A stretch of DNA of 64,000 nucleotides from Desulfovibrio sp. X2 (GCF_000422205.1 NZ_ATHV01000065.1:1-64000), one strand, 5' to 3'. Numbered from the stretch's first letter, positions 1 to 9,842 are shown. Numbers and translations: made by a program. The notes: generated from the sequence alone by a model not told the origin.

Positions 1-25
1 TCCGGCCCGGCTTTTTTTTGTTTTC
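1..25 (+). terminator. 3' half of a rho-independent terminator (cut by window edge)
   Basis: The window opens with a GC stem remnant (CCGGCCCGG) followed at once by a run of eight T and a further T-rich stretch. This is the usual tail of an intrinsic terminator for a rightward gene lying left of the window. The 5' arm of the stem is not visible, so the call rests on the stem-then-T-run order only. Confidence 0.4.
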
Positions 26-169
26 TACCTTCCACGCCCAGGCTTCGTCCCGTTCTTTCCCGGACGTTCGGTCGCGAAGCGGGTCAAGGGGTCACCCCTT
101 GCGCAGGAGGGTCCAGGGAGGGGCGCGCAGCCCCTTCCTGGCCGCCGGAGGCATCTCGCCTCGTCTTTC

Positions 170-1159
170 CTAGAAGTCGAAGTTCATCAGCCTGCGCAGG
201 TCGGCCATGGTCTCTTCGGCCAGGGCGCGGGCCTTGGCCGAGCCTTCGTTGATGATGTCCTTCAGCGTGTCCGGCCGGGTCTCGTATTCCTTGCGCCGGG
301 CCTGGATGGGCTCCAGGAAGTCGGCCATCTTCTCGGCCAGGAGCTTCTTGCAGTCGCCGCAGCCGCGGGTGGCGGCGCGGCAGCCTTCTTCGATCTCGGG
401 CAGGATGCCGGTGGGCGCGAGCAGCTCCAGGTAGGGAAAGAGGTTGCAGTCCTTGGGCTCGCCGGGATCCTTCAGGCGCATGCGCTTGGTGTCGGTGAGC
501 ATGCTCATGATCTTGGGCCGGACCTCGGACATGGGGTCCTTCAGGTAGATGGAGTTGCCGTAGCTCTTGGACATCTTGCGTCCGTCCAGGCCGGGCAGCT
601 TGGGCGAGGTGGTCAGCCTGGCCTCCGGCTCGGGGAAGAAGTCGCCGTAGAGGTAGTTGAAGCGGCGCACGATCTCGCGCGTGAGCTCGAGGTGGGGCAG
701 CTGGTCCTGGCCCACGGGCACCAGCTTCGGCTTGTACATGATGATGTCCGTGCACATGAGCACGGGGTAGCCGAGGAAGCCGTAGGTGGAGAGGTCCTTG
801 GACGACTCCTCGCGCACTTCCTTGTAGGTGGGGTTGCGCTCGAGCCAGCCGTTGGGCGTGATCATGGAGAGCAGCAGGTGCAGCTCGGCGTGCTCCTTGA
901 CCTGGGACTGCTGGAAGAGGACGCAGCGCTCGGGGGAGAGGCCCGCGGCGAGCCAGTCGGCCACGAGTTCGGGCACGAAGGCCTTCACGTCGCGCGCCTC
1001 GGCGTAGTTGGTGGTCAGGGCGTGCCAGTCGGCCACGAAGTAGAGGCAGTCGAACTCCTCCTGCATCTGGACCCAGTTGAGCAGGACGCCGAAGTAGTGG
1101 CCGAGGTGCAGCGGCCCGGTGGGCCGCATGCCGGAGACGATGCGGTTGTTCGGTTGCAT
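170..1159 (-). CDS. trpS: Tryptophanyl-tRNA synthetase
   Basis: Cytosolic class I aminoacyl-tRNA synthetase that charges tRNA-Trp with tryptophan using ATP. The 329-residue protein has the HIGH-type signature HLGH at residues 18-21, just after the GMRPTG segment typical of TrpRS, and a perfect KMSKS loop at residues 195-199. Length matches bacterial TrpRS (about 330). It begins 11 nt after the stop of the upstream M50 protease homologue on the same strand, so the two are probably co-transcribed. No T-rich terminator follows it; the only nearby structure is a short palindrome around 85-101. Function is not in doubt. Confidence 0.97.
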   Translation of the reverse strand: MQPNNRIVSGMRPTGPLHLGHYFGVLLNWVQMQEEFDCLYFVADWHALTTNYAEARDVKAFVPELVADWLAAGLSPERCVLFQQSQVKEHAELHLLLSMITPNGWLERNPTYKEVREESSKDLSTYGFLGYPVLMCTDIIMYKPKLVPVGQDQLPHLELTREIVRRFNYLYGDFFPEPEARLTTSPKLPGLDGRKMSKSYGNSIYLKDPMSEVRPKIMSMLTDTKRMRLKDPGEPKDCNLFPYLELLAPTGILPEIEEGCRAATRGCGDCKKLLAEKMADFLEPIQARRKEYETRPDTLKDIINEGSAKARALAEETMADLRRLMNFDF

Positions 1160-1170
1160 TGCGGGTTTCC

Positions 1171-1815
1171 TCAGAGAAGCAGTTGCGCAGCGTACATGAC
1201 CGCGGGCTGGAGAATCTGCCCGAGCACGCCGGTCACGGCGAGCAGAATGATGATGATGAAGCCGTAGCGGCCGAAGGACATGTAGCGCATGGCGGTGCGC
1301 GGGGGCATGAATCCGGCCAGAATGTTGGAGCCGTCGAGCGGCGGGATGGGCAGGAGGTTGAAGAAGCCGAGCACGAGGCTGATGAGCACGCCTTCCTTGC
1401 AGATGAGGGCCAGGGGGAGGAAGAGGCGCACCTCGAGCGGCGAGGGCTGGGTGAGCAGGACGTGCGCGCAGCCCTTGAGGCAGATGGTGAAGACCACGGC
1501 GAGGACGAAGTTGGCCGCCGGACCGGCCAGGCCCACGAGCATCATGCCGCGCTGGGGGTTCTTGAAGAAGCGCGGGTCCACGGGCACGGGCTTGGCCCAG
1601 CCGATCATCCTGGTCAGCACGAGGACCAGTGTGCCGACCACGTCCAGGTGCTTGAACGGGTTCAGCGTCAGCCTGCCCGCCATCTTGGGCGTGGGGTCCC
1701 CGAGCTTGTAGGCCACGTAGCCGTGGGCCGCCTCGTGGCAGGTGATGGCCAGGAGAAAGCCCGGCAGGAGAAGGACGAGTTTCTGGATGTAGGCGAAGAT
1801 GTCGAAGGATGGCAT
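1171..1815 (-). CDS. Site-2 protease family (M50) membrane metalloprotease homologue
   Basis: This is a polytopic membrane protein of 214 residues with the two M50 signatures: HEAAH at residues 27-31 in the first membrane segment (zinc ligands and catalytic Glu) and NLLPIPPLDG at residues 153-162 (third zinc ligand Asp). It lacks a PDZ domain, so it belongs to the short YwhC/SREBP-like group rather than RseP. Its substrate cannot be read from the sequence. It lies directly upstream of trpS with an 11-nt gap, an arrangement suggesting co-transcription. The start has no strong Shine-Dalgarno, and a terminator for the preceding gene sits about 40 nt upstream, so its promoter must be very close. 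Confidence 0.9.
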   Translation of the reverse strand: MPSFDIFAYIQKLVLLLPGFLLAITCHEAAHGYVAYKLGDPTPKMAGRLTLNPFKHLDVVGTLVLVLTRMIGWAKPVPVDPRFFKNPQRGMMLVGLAGPAANFVLAVVFTICLKGCAHVLLTQPSPLEVRLFLPLALICKEGVLISLVLGFFNLLPIPPLDGSNILAGFMPPRTAMRYMSFGRYGFIIIILLAVTGVLGQILQPAVMYAAQLLL

Positions 1816-1851
1816 GGCAGGGGGCTAGCAGAAGCCGGGGGCCAGGGCAAG

Positions 1852-1885
1852 AAAAACCGGACGGCCGGGAATCCCGGCCGTCCGG
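1852..1885 (-). terminator. Rho-independent terminator of the response-regulator gene
   Basis: A near-perfect inverted repeat (CCGGACGGCCGGGA paired with TCCCGGCCGTCCGG, 1857-1885) is followed on the minus strand by TTTTTC. It lies 33 nt past the stop codon of the receiver gene and ahead of the M50 gene, so it separates the two transcription units. Confidence 0.85.
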
Positions 1886-1918
1886 CGAAGCGTCGCGAAA
1901 GTCGAGGCGCCGCGGGGA

Positions 1919-2302
1919 TCAGCCCTGGGCCAGGGCCTTCTTCATGGCCAGGTCGACCTTGGACTTGAGCTCCGAGAGGTCCACGGATTTGACCACGTAG
2001 TAGTCGGCGGCGATGGACTTGAGATCGTGCTGGAACGAGTCGTAGGCGGTGGAGAGGATCACGGGCAGGTCCTGGTCCTTGCTGCGGATCTCCTGCAGCA
2101 GGTCGAGCCCGGAGCGATTGGCCCCGAGCTTGATGTCCAGGATGACCACCCGGGGCCGCTCCCGTTCGATGAGCTCGACGATGTCCTCTTCGCCGTTGGA
2201 GGTCACGACGGTCATGCCTTCGGACTCCAGCTCCTCTCGATAGAGCATGCGGATGTGCTTTTCGTCGTCTACGACCAGGACCTTTTTCTCCGGAGCAGCC
2301 AT
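1919..2302 (-). CDS. Stand-alone receiver-domain response regulator
   Basis: CheY-like single-domain regulator of 127 residues with no output domain. The acidic pair D12-D13, the phospho-acceptor D56 (in VVILDIK), T85 and K105 are all present. K105 is followed by Ser, not the usual Pro. A histidine kinase would phosphorylate D56, and output must be by protein contact. No cognate kinase is adjacent; the nearest in the window is more than 50 kb away. A GAGGAGGA Shine-Dalgarno sits about 6 nt before ATG. The gene is monocistronic, with its own terminator downstream. Confidence 0.92.
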   Translation of the reverse strand: MAAPEKKVLVVDDEKHIRMLYREELESEGMTVVTSNGEEDIVELIERERPRVVILDIKLGANRSGLDLLQEIRSKDQDLPVILSTAYDSFQHDLKSIAADYYVVKSVDLSELKSKVDLAMKKALAQG

Positions 2303-2341
2303 GGCGCGTCCTCCTCGATTGGTAATGCCGCCTGAGAGTAG

Positions 2342-2370
2342 TGTATGGAAGATTTTCCCCCTTCGGTCAA
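2342..2370 (-). promoter_or_regulatory. Candidate sigma70 promoter of the response-regulator gene
   Basis: On the minus strand TTGACC (complement of 2365-2370) is followed after 17 nt by CATACA, with an overlapping TACACT two bases further. It lies about 40 nt upstream of the receiver gene start. The -35 is good and the -10 mediocre, so this is a pattern-based suggestion. Confidence 0.35.
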
Positions 2371-2505
2371 CACCCGTTGGCCCATGGAGGTCATTTGCCC
2401 TTCAAGCGTTTTTGGGGCAAGAGCGGGGCTGCGGGGTTGATTTCATCCCACCACGCGGGTATGAAACCTCCCCCGCACACAAACCGCCGGACACGAAAAA
2501 AAACA

Positions 2506-2703
2506 ATGATCACCGTCATCCGCGAACCGGACGGCGAGACGCTCGAAGTCCACGACGTGAAGAGCGTCAAGAGCCTCCTGAACCGCCTGGGCGAACGCTG
2601 CACCTCGGTCCTGGTCATCCGCGGCCGCGAACTCCTGACCGAGGACCGAAAACTCGTGCCCGGCGAGACGCTCGTGGTGCGCTCCGTGCGCTCGCGGGGC
2701 TAG
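2506..2703 (+). CDS. ThiS/MoaD/TtuB-like sulfur-carrier protein with a non-GG tail
   Basis: A 65-residue beta-grasp-type protein that runs 14 nt ahead of the TtuA-like thiolase gene, whose Shine-Dalgarno (TAGGAGGA) overlaps this stop codon. In Thermus the small ubiquitin-like TtuB carries sulfur as a C-terminal thiocarboxylate to TtuA. Here the fold-typical pattern (ITVIRE start, a central LLNRLG helix, and LVPGETLVV near the end) is visible, but the chain ends in -RSRG, not the diglycine needed for adenylation by E1-like enzymes. I chose the ATG at 2506 because similarity begins there; no clear Shine-Dalgarno precedes it. The family call is inference from size, pattern and neighbour. Confidence 0.75.
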   Translation: MITVIREPDGETLEVHDVKSVKSLLNRLGERCTSVLVIRGRELLTEDRKLVPGETLVVRSVRSRG

Positions 2704-2717
2704 GAGGACCGCCGCCC

Positions 2718-3680
2718 ATGAAATGCCGCCGCTGCAAGGCCCCGGCCCAGGTCAAGCTGCCGAGCCACCACACGGGCTTCTGCCCGGACTGCTTCTTCCT
2801 CTTCTTTTCCCGCCAGGTGGCCAAGGCCGTCAAGGACCACGACATGTTCGGGCCCGACGACCGCATCCTGGTCGCGCTGTCCGGGGGCAAGGACTCCCTG
2901 GCCCTGGCCAACGAGCTCAAGGAGCAGGGCTACGACGTCACCGGCCTTCACGTCTACCTCGGCATCCCCGGCTCGTCCGACGCCTCCCTGGCGCACATCG
3001 AGGCCTTCTGCGAACCGCGGAACATTCCGCTGATCGTGGCCTCCACGCCCGAGATGGGCCTCGCCATCCCCGAGGTCAAGCGGGCGCTCACGAGCCGTCC
3101 GGTCTGCTCGGCCTGCGGCAAGATCAAGCGCCACGTCTTCAACAAGGTGGCGCGCGAGCAGGGCTTCGACGTGCTGGCCACGGGCCACAACCTGGACGAC
3201 GAAACCGCGCGCCTCTTCGCCAACGTGCTGCGCTGGGACGCGGGCTACCTCTCGGACCAGGGGCCGAGCCTGCCGGACGAGGGCGGGTTCGCGCGCAAGG
3301 TGAAGCCGCTCTACCGTCTGACCGAGTTCGAGACGGCCTGCTACTCGTTCCTGAAGGGCATCGACAACGTCACCGCCCCCTGCCCTTACAGCCCGGGCGC
3401 GAGCTTCACGGGCCACAAGGAGCTGCTGGAGAACCTGGAGGCCACGCGCCCCGGGGCCAAGACCCAGTTCTACGAAAGCTTCCTGTCCAACGCCCGGCAC
3501 ATCTTCTCGCAGAACGCTGCGGCCAACCCCGAGCTCGCGCCCTGCACGGAGTGCGGCTCGCCCACCTCGCGCGGGCGCTGCGGCGTGTGCGGCCTGAAGG
3601 CCATGGTCCGCGCCGCGCGCGAGGCCCGGGAGTCGGAGAGCGCCGAAGCCGCCGGGAGCGCGGCCGGAGCCGGGGACTAG
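2718..3680 (+). CDS. TtuA/Ncs6-type tRNA thiolation enzyme (PP-loop ATPase)
   Basis: ATP-dependent tRNA sulfurtransferase of the TtcA/TtuA family, acting in the cytosol on tRNA (in Thermus, 2-thiolation of U54). The 320-residue protein shows an N-terminal zinc finger (C3, C6, C22, C25), the PP-loop SGGKDS at 55-60, three Cys at 130, 133 and 222 that match the [4Fe-4S] ligands described for Thermus TtuA, and a C-terminal CxxC/CxxC zinc finger near 275-290. The start is ATG 2718 with TAGGAGGA upstream. It sits between a small sulfur-carrier-like gene and a transporter gene on the same strand. TtuA is the best family match; the target nucleoside in this organism is unproven. Confidence 0.9.
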   Translation: MKCRRCKAPAQVKLPSHHTGFCPDCFFLFFSRQVAKAVKDHDMFGPDDRILVALSGGKDSLALANELKEQGYDVTGLHVYLGIPGSSDASLAHIEAFCEPRNIPLIVASTPEMGLAIPEVKRALTSRPVCSACGKIKRHVFNKVAREQGFDVLATGHNLDDETARLFANVLRWDAGYLSDQGPSLPDEGGFARKVKPLYRLTEFETACYSFLKGIDNVTAPCPYSPGASFTGHKELLENLEATRPGAKTQFYESFLSNARHIFSQNAAANPELAPCTECGSPTSRGRCGVCGLKAMVRAAREARESESAEAAGSAAGAGD

Positions 3681-3683
3681 GCC

Positions 3684-4685
3684 GTGCTGCTGCGCCTGGC
3701 CGGAGCGATCGAGCGGGGCTTCCTGCCCCTGGCCGTGGGCTTCTCCGTGCTGGCCCTCGTCTGGCCGCCGCTCTTCACCTGGATCAGGCCGCACATCGCG
3801 CTGGGCCTGGGCATCATCATGTTCGGCATGGGGCTCACGCTGGAGTTCACGGATTTCCTGCGCGTGTTCAGGCAGTGGCGCATGGCGGGCACGGGCGTGC
3901 TCCTGCAGTACACGGTCATGCCCGCGGTGGCCTGGACGCTGTGCGCCGTCCTGAAGCTTCCGCCCGAGACCGCCGTGGGCGTACTCCTGGTGGGGGCCTG
4001 CCCCTCGGGCACGGCGTCCAACGTCATCAGCTATTTCGCCAAGGCGGACGTGGCCCTCTCCGTGGTCATGACGCTTTGCTCCACCCTGCTCGCTCCGCTG
4101 GCCACCCCGCTCCTGATGGAGCTTCTGGCCGGGCAGCGCATCCACGTGGAGTTCTGGCACATGGTCCGCTCGGTCTTCTGGATCGTGGCCTTCCCCCTGC
4201 TCGACGGCCTGATCATCCGCCGCCTGCTGCGCGAGCGCATCCGGCCGCTCCTGTGCATCTTCCCGTCGATCTCGGTGCTGACCATCTCGGCGGTCATCGC
4301 CTGCGTGGTGGGGCTGAACCAGAAGACCATCATGGCCTTCCCGGCCCTGGTCATGGCCGCGGTCATCCTGCACAACGCCGCGGGCTTCTGGCTCGGACAC
4401 TACGGGGCCGGGCTGCTCGGCGCAAACAGGCGCGGACGCCGCACCATCTCCATCGAGGTGGGCATGCAGAACTCCGGGCTCGCCGTGGCCCTGGCCGGAG
4501 CCTTCTTCGGCCCGGCCGCGGCCCTGCCCGGGGCCATCTTCAGCCTGTGGCAGAACCTGGCGGGCGTCTTCCTGGCGCGGCTGTGGGCCAGGGACGAGGA
4601 GTCGTCCTGTCCCACGGGCCCCGACTCGGCGGGTCCGACAGGCGGGGCAGGCCCGGCCGACCGGACCGCGACGCCCAGGGCCTGA
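3684..4685 (+). CDS. Bile acid:sodium symporter (BASS) family transporter
   Basis: A 333-residue inner-membrane protein with about ten hydrophobic segments. Two BASS motifs are visible: GACPSGTASNVISYF near residue 110 and EVGMQNSGLAVALA near residue 255. Family members move organic anions with Na+ (bile acids in animals; pantoate or other carboxylates in bacteria). The substrate is not deducible here. It starts with GTG three bases after the ttuA-like stop, which suggests translational coupling. The last 45 residues are Gly/Pro/Ala-rich and hydrophilic and look like a disordered tail. Confidence 0.88.
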   Translation: MLLRLAGAIERGFLPLAVGFSVLALVWPPLFTWIRPHIALGLGIIMFGMGLTLEFTDFLRVFRQWRMAGTGVLLQYTVMPAVAWTLCAVLKLPPETAVGVLLVGACPSGTASNVISYFAKADVALSVVMTLCSTLLAPLATPLLMELLAGQRIHVEFWHMVRSVFWIVAFPLLDGLIIRRLLRERIRPLLCIFPSISVLTISAVIACVVGLNQKTIMAFPALVMAAVILHNAAGFWLGHYGAGLLGANRRGRRTISIEVGMQNSGLAVALAGAFFGPAAALPGAIFSLWQNLAGVFLARLWARDEESSCPTGPDSAGPTGGAGPADRTATPRA

Positions 4686-4715
4686 GCGCCCGAGGCCACC
4701 CCCTGGGCCTTCGGC

Positions 4716-5297
4716 TCACTGCTTCAGAAACGTCCCCAGATCCTTCTGGAAATCCTGGTCCGCGAAGGGATCCGCGCCGCAGCGCACGCACAGCCTGACG
4801 TCGAAGGGCCTGAAGTCGTCCGGGGCCTTGCAGACCACGCGCACCGCGCGCTCGGGCTCGGCCTCGTAGGACTCCACCGCGCCGTGCTTCGTCTCCTTGC
4901 CCGCCACCGTGACCCTGACCGGCTCCGACGTGCCGCCGCTGCCGTAGACCACCTCCAGCCTGCACTCGGCCAGCTGGTCCTTGTCGCGCCCGACGATCTC
5001 GTAGGTCGCGGGCAGGTCGCGGCAGCTCTCGGGCAGGTCGACCTTGAGCTTCCAGGGCTTGTCCTGCGGTCCGTAGAGGCCCGCCGGGCCCGACTTCCAG
5101 CCGTCCTCGCAGCGCTCGAAGTCCTGCGCGCGGGGAGCGGCCGGGGCGGCGACCGAAGAAGAAGAAGAAGAAGAAGAGGAGGAAGAAGCAGCCGGCGCGG
5201 CCTTGTCCGGCTGCTTCTCGGCGGCGCGGGCAGGCGCGGCGGGCAGGGCCAGGGCCGCGGCCAGGCAGAGGGCGGTGAGGGCGTGGGAAAGTCTCAT
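4716..5297 (-). CDS. Small secreted cysteine-containing protein with a poly-serine linker
   Basis: This 193-residue protein is of unknown family. A clear signal peptide (MRLSHALTALCLAAALALP, cleavage near AARA/AEK at about residue 25) predicts export. It is followed by a short charged stretch, an 11-serine run and a compact domain with cysteines in ERCEDGW, ESCRD, AECRL, VVCKAP and LCVRCGAD, probably disulfide-bonded in the periplasm. Its ATG overlaps the comEC stop codon (ATGA), so it is translationally coupled to comEC. No function can be assigned; I see no haem-binding CxxCH or lipobox. Confidence 0.8.
   Translation of the reverse strand: MRLSHALTALCLAAALALPAAPARAAEKQPDKAAPAASSSSSSSSSSSVAAPAAPRAQDFERCEDGWKSGPAGLYGPQDKPWKLKVDLPESCRDLPATYEIVGRDKDQLAECRLEVVYGSGGTSEPVRVTVAGKETKHGAVESYEAEPERAVRVVCKAPDDFRPFDVRLCVRCGADPFADQDFQKDLGTFLKQ
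5155..5187. repeat. GAA/GAG trinucleotide tract encoding the serine run
   Basis: Eleven triplets (seven GAA, two GAG, two GAA) encode the serine run on the minus strand. Slippage here would lengthen or shorten the linker by whole codons and leave the reading frame intact. Confidence 0.85.
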
Positions 5298-7885
5298 GGC
5301 GCGGATGCCTCCGTGTCGGCTTCGGTTTCGGACGCGGCCGGTTTCGCTTTCGAAATACGCGCCTGCCGGGCCTCGGGGCAAGGCCCGAGCGGCAGGGGGG
5401 CGCCGAGGGCGGTGGCGACCACGGGCCCGGCGTCCGGCGCGTCCCAGGAGACGCGCACCGCGCCGTCGGCTGCCGTGGCGTAGAGCGGCAGGCCGAGGTC
5501 GCGCATGGCCGCGCGCGTGCGGCAGCCGGGGAAGTTCCAGCGGTTGAGCCACCCCGCCGAGGCCACGGCCAGGCGCGGGGCCACGGCCCGGTAGAAGCGG
5601 GGATTGACGCTGCCCGACGCGCCGTGGTGCGGCAGGACGAGGAGATCGGCGGCCAGGGGAGAATCCTTTTGCACCTCGGCGGCGCGCAGCATGTCGGCGA
5701 TGGCGGGCTGCTCGGCGTCGCCCGGGATGAGCGCGAGCCCCCGGCCGTTCCAGGTCAGGCGCAGGACCAGGCTCAGGTCGTTCAGCCCCTCGGCCGTAAA
5801 GTCCGGCTCCGGATGCAGCGCCGTCAGCGCCACGCCGTGGCCGAGGTCCAAGGTCTCGCCCGTCTTCATGGCGTGCACGGGCACGCCCGCGGCCGCGCAG
5901 TCCGTAAGCAGCCGCTCGCCCGTCTTCGTGCCCTGCTCGAGCCCGCTCCACACGAACGAGTCCACGCGAAGCGCCCCGAGCACGGCCGGGACGCCTCCGG
6001 CATGGTCGGTGTGCGTGTGCGAGAGGAGCAGCGCGGTGAGCACGGGGTCGCGGCCGAGCGTCAGGCGCGGCACCACCACGGCCCGGCCCATGTCGAAGCC
6101 CGAGGCCGAGAGCCCGCCCGCGTCCACCAGCACGCGCCTGCCGCCCGGCGCCGTGACCAGCACGGCCTGCCCCTGCCCCACGTCCAGGACCTCCACGGCC
6201 ACGCGCGGCCGCGCGTCCTCCCAGGCGTTTGCCGCGACGGGCCCGGCCAGCAGGCAGAAGGCGAGGCCCGCGAGCACGAGATCCTTCCTTCCCCCGTTCC
6301 GGTTGCGCCGCGCGAGCCACCAGACCCAGAGCAGCCAGTAGCCGAGCATGGCGGGCCAGAGCGGACGCACGCCCGTGAGCGTGCGCAAGAGCCCTGCCCC
6401 CTCCGCACGGGCGAGGAGGTCGAGCAGGAGCGACGCGGGCAGGGACGCGCAGTGCAGCAGAAAGGCCGCGGGGCCGGGAAGCCCGAGCCCCAGGGGCAGG
6501 AGGGAGAGGAGCGCCGCGGGCATGAGCCAGAACTGCATGAGCGGCAGCCAGAGCAGGTTCCAGAGGAGCCCGGCGGGCACCTCGCCGAAGACGCGAAGGG
6601 AGAGCGGCAGCAGGGCCAGGTTGGCCGCGAGGCTCACGCCCAGCAGCGAGAGCGGCCAGCGCAGCACGGGGCGCAGGCGCGGCGCGGGGATGAGCCGCTC
6701 GGCCGCGCGGCGGGCCAGGGAATCGAAGGCCGGGGCCAGGACGATGATCCCGGCCACGGCCAGGGCGGACATCTGCAGGCCGAGGTCGTAGAGCGAGAGC
6801 GGCGAGACGAGGAGGATGGCGGCCAGAGCCAGGAAGAGGCCGTCCAGGAAGGCCCCGGCCCGGCCGCGCCACAGCGCCGCGCCCCAGGCCGCGAACATGC
6901 AGGCCGCGCGCAACAGGGAGTAGCCCGCCCCGCCGAGCCAGAGATAGAGCAGCACCAGCGGCGCCCCGAGGAGCACGGAGAGGCGCGGCAGGGGGATGCG
7001 CAGGAAGAGGGAGGGCCGCGCGCGGCCGAGGAGCCAGGCGAGGATCAGGCCGAGCCCGGCGGCCATGGCCAGGTGCAGGCCGGAGAGCGCCAGGGTGTGC
7101 GACAGGGCAGCGGCGCGCATGCGCTCCACCGTGGCCCGTTCGAGGCCGGAGCGGTCGCCCGCGAGCACGGCGCGCACGAGGGCGCCGGGCTGGTCCGGCG
7201 GCGCCAGGGCGGCCAGCCTCTCCACCACCCGCGCGCGCGCCGCGGCCAGGGTCTCGCCCAGGGACGACCCGGCTCCGGATATTCCACCGCCGGGCTCGGC
7301 CCGTGCCTGCCCGGCCATGGCCCAGGCGCGCCAGAACACGCCGCGCGCGATCCAGGAAAAGGAGAAGTCGTAGCCGCCGAAATTGACCAGCCCGCCTTCG
7401 GGGTAGACGCGCGTCTGCGCCGTCACGCGCTCGCCCGGGCGGGGTGGTGTTTCGGGCTTGACCCAGGTCAGGACGAGGCGGCCGGGGAGCGTCTCCTCGC
7501 GCCCGTCGGGCAGGCGGCAGGAGACGCCGTCGAGCACCGCCCGCCAGCTCTCCTCGGGCCGCGACTCCACGTCCGCGACGCGGCCGGAGAGCACGACCCT
7601 GTCGCGCTCGAGGATCCATTGTGGGATGTGGGCGGGCGGCGCGGGCAGGCGCCGGGAGGCGAGGCCGAGCCCCAGGCCGAAGGCCGCGGCCAGGAGGAGC
7701 AGAAGGACGGGACGGAAGCGGGGTGCGTCGTAGAGGCCCAGGAACAGGACCAGGACGAGGAGGCCGACACCCGCGGGCACGGGCGCGCGAAGCGCCAGGA
7801 TGCCCGCGGCGTAGGCCAGGAGCAGTATCTGCCAGGAGAAGAGGCCGCGCGCGCCTCGCGGCGGTGCCGTCCCCTCCCCTGCCAA
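5294..7885 (-). CDS. comEC: ComEC/Rec2 family DNA-uptake channel
   Basis: Inner-membrane protein that carries single-stranded DNA across the cytoplasmic membrane in natural transformation. At 863 residues it is full length. It has an N-terminal DUF4131-type region (about 1-190), the Competence domain with many membrane helices (about 215-500, including ALSHTLALSGLHLAMAAG), and a C-terminal metallo-beta-lactamase domain carrying SHTHTDHAGG. It begins 16 nt after murA and its stop overlaps the next small gene. No comEA or pilus genes lie in this window, so competence itself is not shown. The C-terminal 40 residues are low-complexity. Confidence 0.93.
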   Translation of the reverse strand: MAGEGTAPPRGARGLFSWQILLLAYAAGILALRAPVPAGVGLLVLVLFLGLYDAPRFRPVLLLLLAAAFGLGLGLASRRLPAPPAHIPQWILERDRVVLSGRVADVESRPEESWRAVLDGVSCRLPDGREETLPGRLVLTWVKPETPPRPGERVTAQTRVYPEGGLVNFGGYDFSFSWIARGVFWRAWAMAGQARAEPGGGISGAGSSLGETLAAARARVVERLAALAPPDQPGALVRAVLAGDRSGLERATVERMRAAALSHTLALSGLHLAMAAGLGLILAWLLGRARPSLFLRIPLPRLSVLLGAPLVLLYLWLGGAGYSLLRAACMFAAWGAALWRGRAGAFLDGLFLALAAILLVSPLSLYDLGLQMSALAVAGIIVLAPAFDSLARRAAERLIPAPRLRPVLRWPLSLLGVSLAANLALLPLSLRVFGEVPAGLLWNLLWLPLMQFWLMPAALLSLLPLGLGLPGPAAFLLHCASLPASLLLDLLARAEGAGLLRTLTGVRPLWPAMLGYWLLWVWWLARRNRNGGRKDLVLAGLAFCLLAGPVAANAWEDARPRVAVEVLDVGQGQAVLVTAPGGRRVLVDAGGLSASGFDMGRAVVVPRLTLGRDPVLTALLLSHTHTDHAGGVPAVLGALRVDSFVWSGLEQGTKTGERLLTDCAAAGVPVHAMKTGETLDLGHGVALTALHPEPDFTAEGLNDLSLVLRLTWNGRGLALIPGDAEQPAIADMLRAAEVQKDSPLAADLLVLPHHGASGSVNPRFYRAVAPRLAVASAGWLNRWNFPGCRTRAAMRDLGLPLYATAADGAVRVSWDAPDAGPVVATALGAPLPLGPCPEARQARISKAKPAASETEADTEASAP

Positions 7886-7901
7886 GAGTCCTCCGGCGTC
7901 C

Positions 7902-9152
<1,251 letters not shown>

Positions 9153-9197
9153 GAAATAAACCTTCCTTGCGACGTATCGCCGGGCGCATCCTAGCGG

Positions 9198-9842
9198 CTA
9201 GGCCGATTTTGTCACCCCCTTTTTTGGGCAGATGTCCACCACCGCGCAGGCGGAACAGCGCGGCAGCCTTGCGATGCAGACGTTCCTGCCGTGCTGGATG
9301 AGCAGGTGGTTTATCTCGCCCCAGACCTCGCGCCTGAAGGCCGCGCAGAGGTCGCGCTCGATGACCTCGGGACGGTCGGTATCGGAGAGGCCGAGGCGCT
9401 GCGCCAGACGGCGCACGTGGGTGTCCACGGCGATGCCCTCGACCTTGCCGAAGCCCTGGGTGAGCACGATGTTCGCGGTCTTCCTGGCCACGCCGGGAAG
9501 CTGCAGGAGCCTGTCCATCTCGTCGGGCAGAACGCCGCCGAGCTCCTCGGCCACGATGCGCGCGGCCTCCTTGATGTTCCTGGCCTTGTTGCGGAAGAAC
9601 CCAGTGGAGCGCACGGCCTCCTCGAGCTCGGCGATGTCCGCCGCGGCCAGGTCCTTCGGCTCGGGCCAGCGGGCGAAGAGCCCGGGCGTGACCATGTTCA
9701 CGCGCTGGTCCGTGCACTGCGCGGAGAGGATGGTGGCCACGAGGAGCTGCCAGGGGGTGGTGAAGTCGAGGAAGGAACGCACCGGGGGATAGAGGGGACA
9801 GAGCCTGTCGTAGACGGAAGCGGCGCGTTGCTGTAGCGTCAT
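9198..9842 (-). CDS. nth: Endonuclease III (DNA glycosylase/AP lyase)
   Basis: Base-excision repair enzyme that removes oxidised pyrimidines and nicks the abasic site. At 214 residues it is typical. The helix-hairpin-helix LPGVARKTA with its catalytic Lys, the VDTHVRR segment with the catalytic Asp, and the C-terminal C-x6-C-x2-C-x5-C motif for a [4Fe-4S] cluster are intact. It is first in a probable nth-murA-comEC transcription unit. About 230 nt of divergent upstream space separates it from the cytochrome gene; that space holds only short direct repeats of CGCGGGATGC. Confidence 0.95.
   Translation of the reverse strand: MTLQQRAASVYDRLCPLYPPVRSFLDFTTPWQLLVATILSAQCTDQRVNMVTPGLFARWPEPKDLAAADIAELEEAVRSTGFFRNKARNIKEAARIVAEELGGVLPDEMDRLLQLPGVARKTANIVLTQGFGKVEGIAVDTHVRRLAQRLGLSDTDRPEVIERDLCAAFRREVWGEINHLLIQHGRNVCIARLPRCSACAVVDICPKKGVTKSA

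Noticed and set aside
5155-5187. GAA tract as an on/off phase-variation switch
   Set aside because: The unit is three bases, so slippage changes the number of serines but not the frame.
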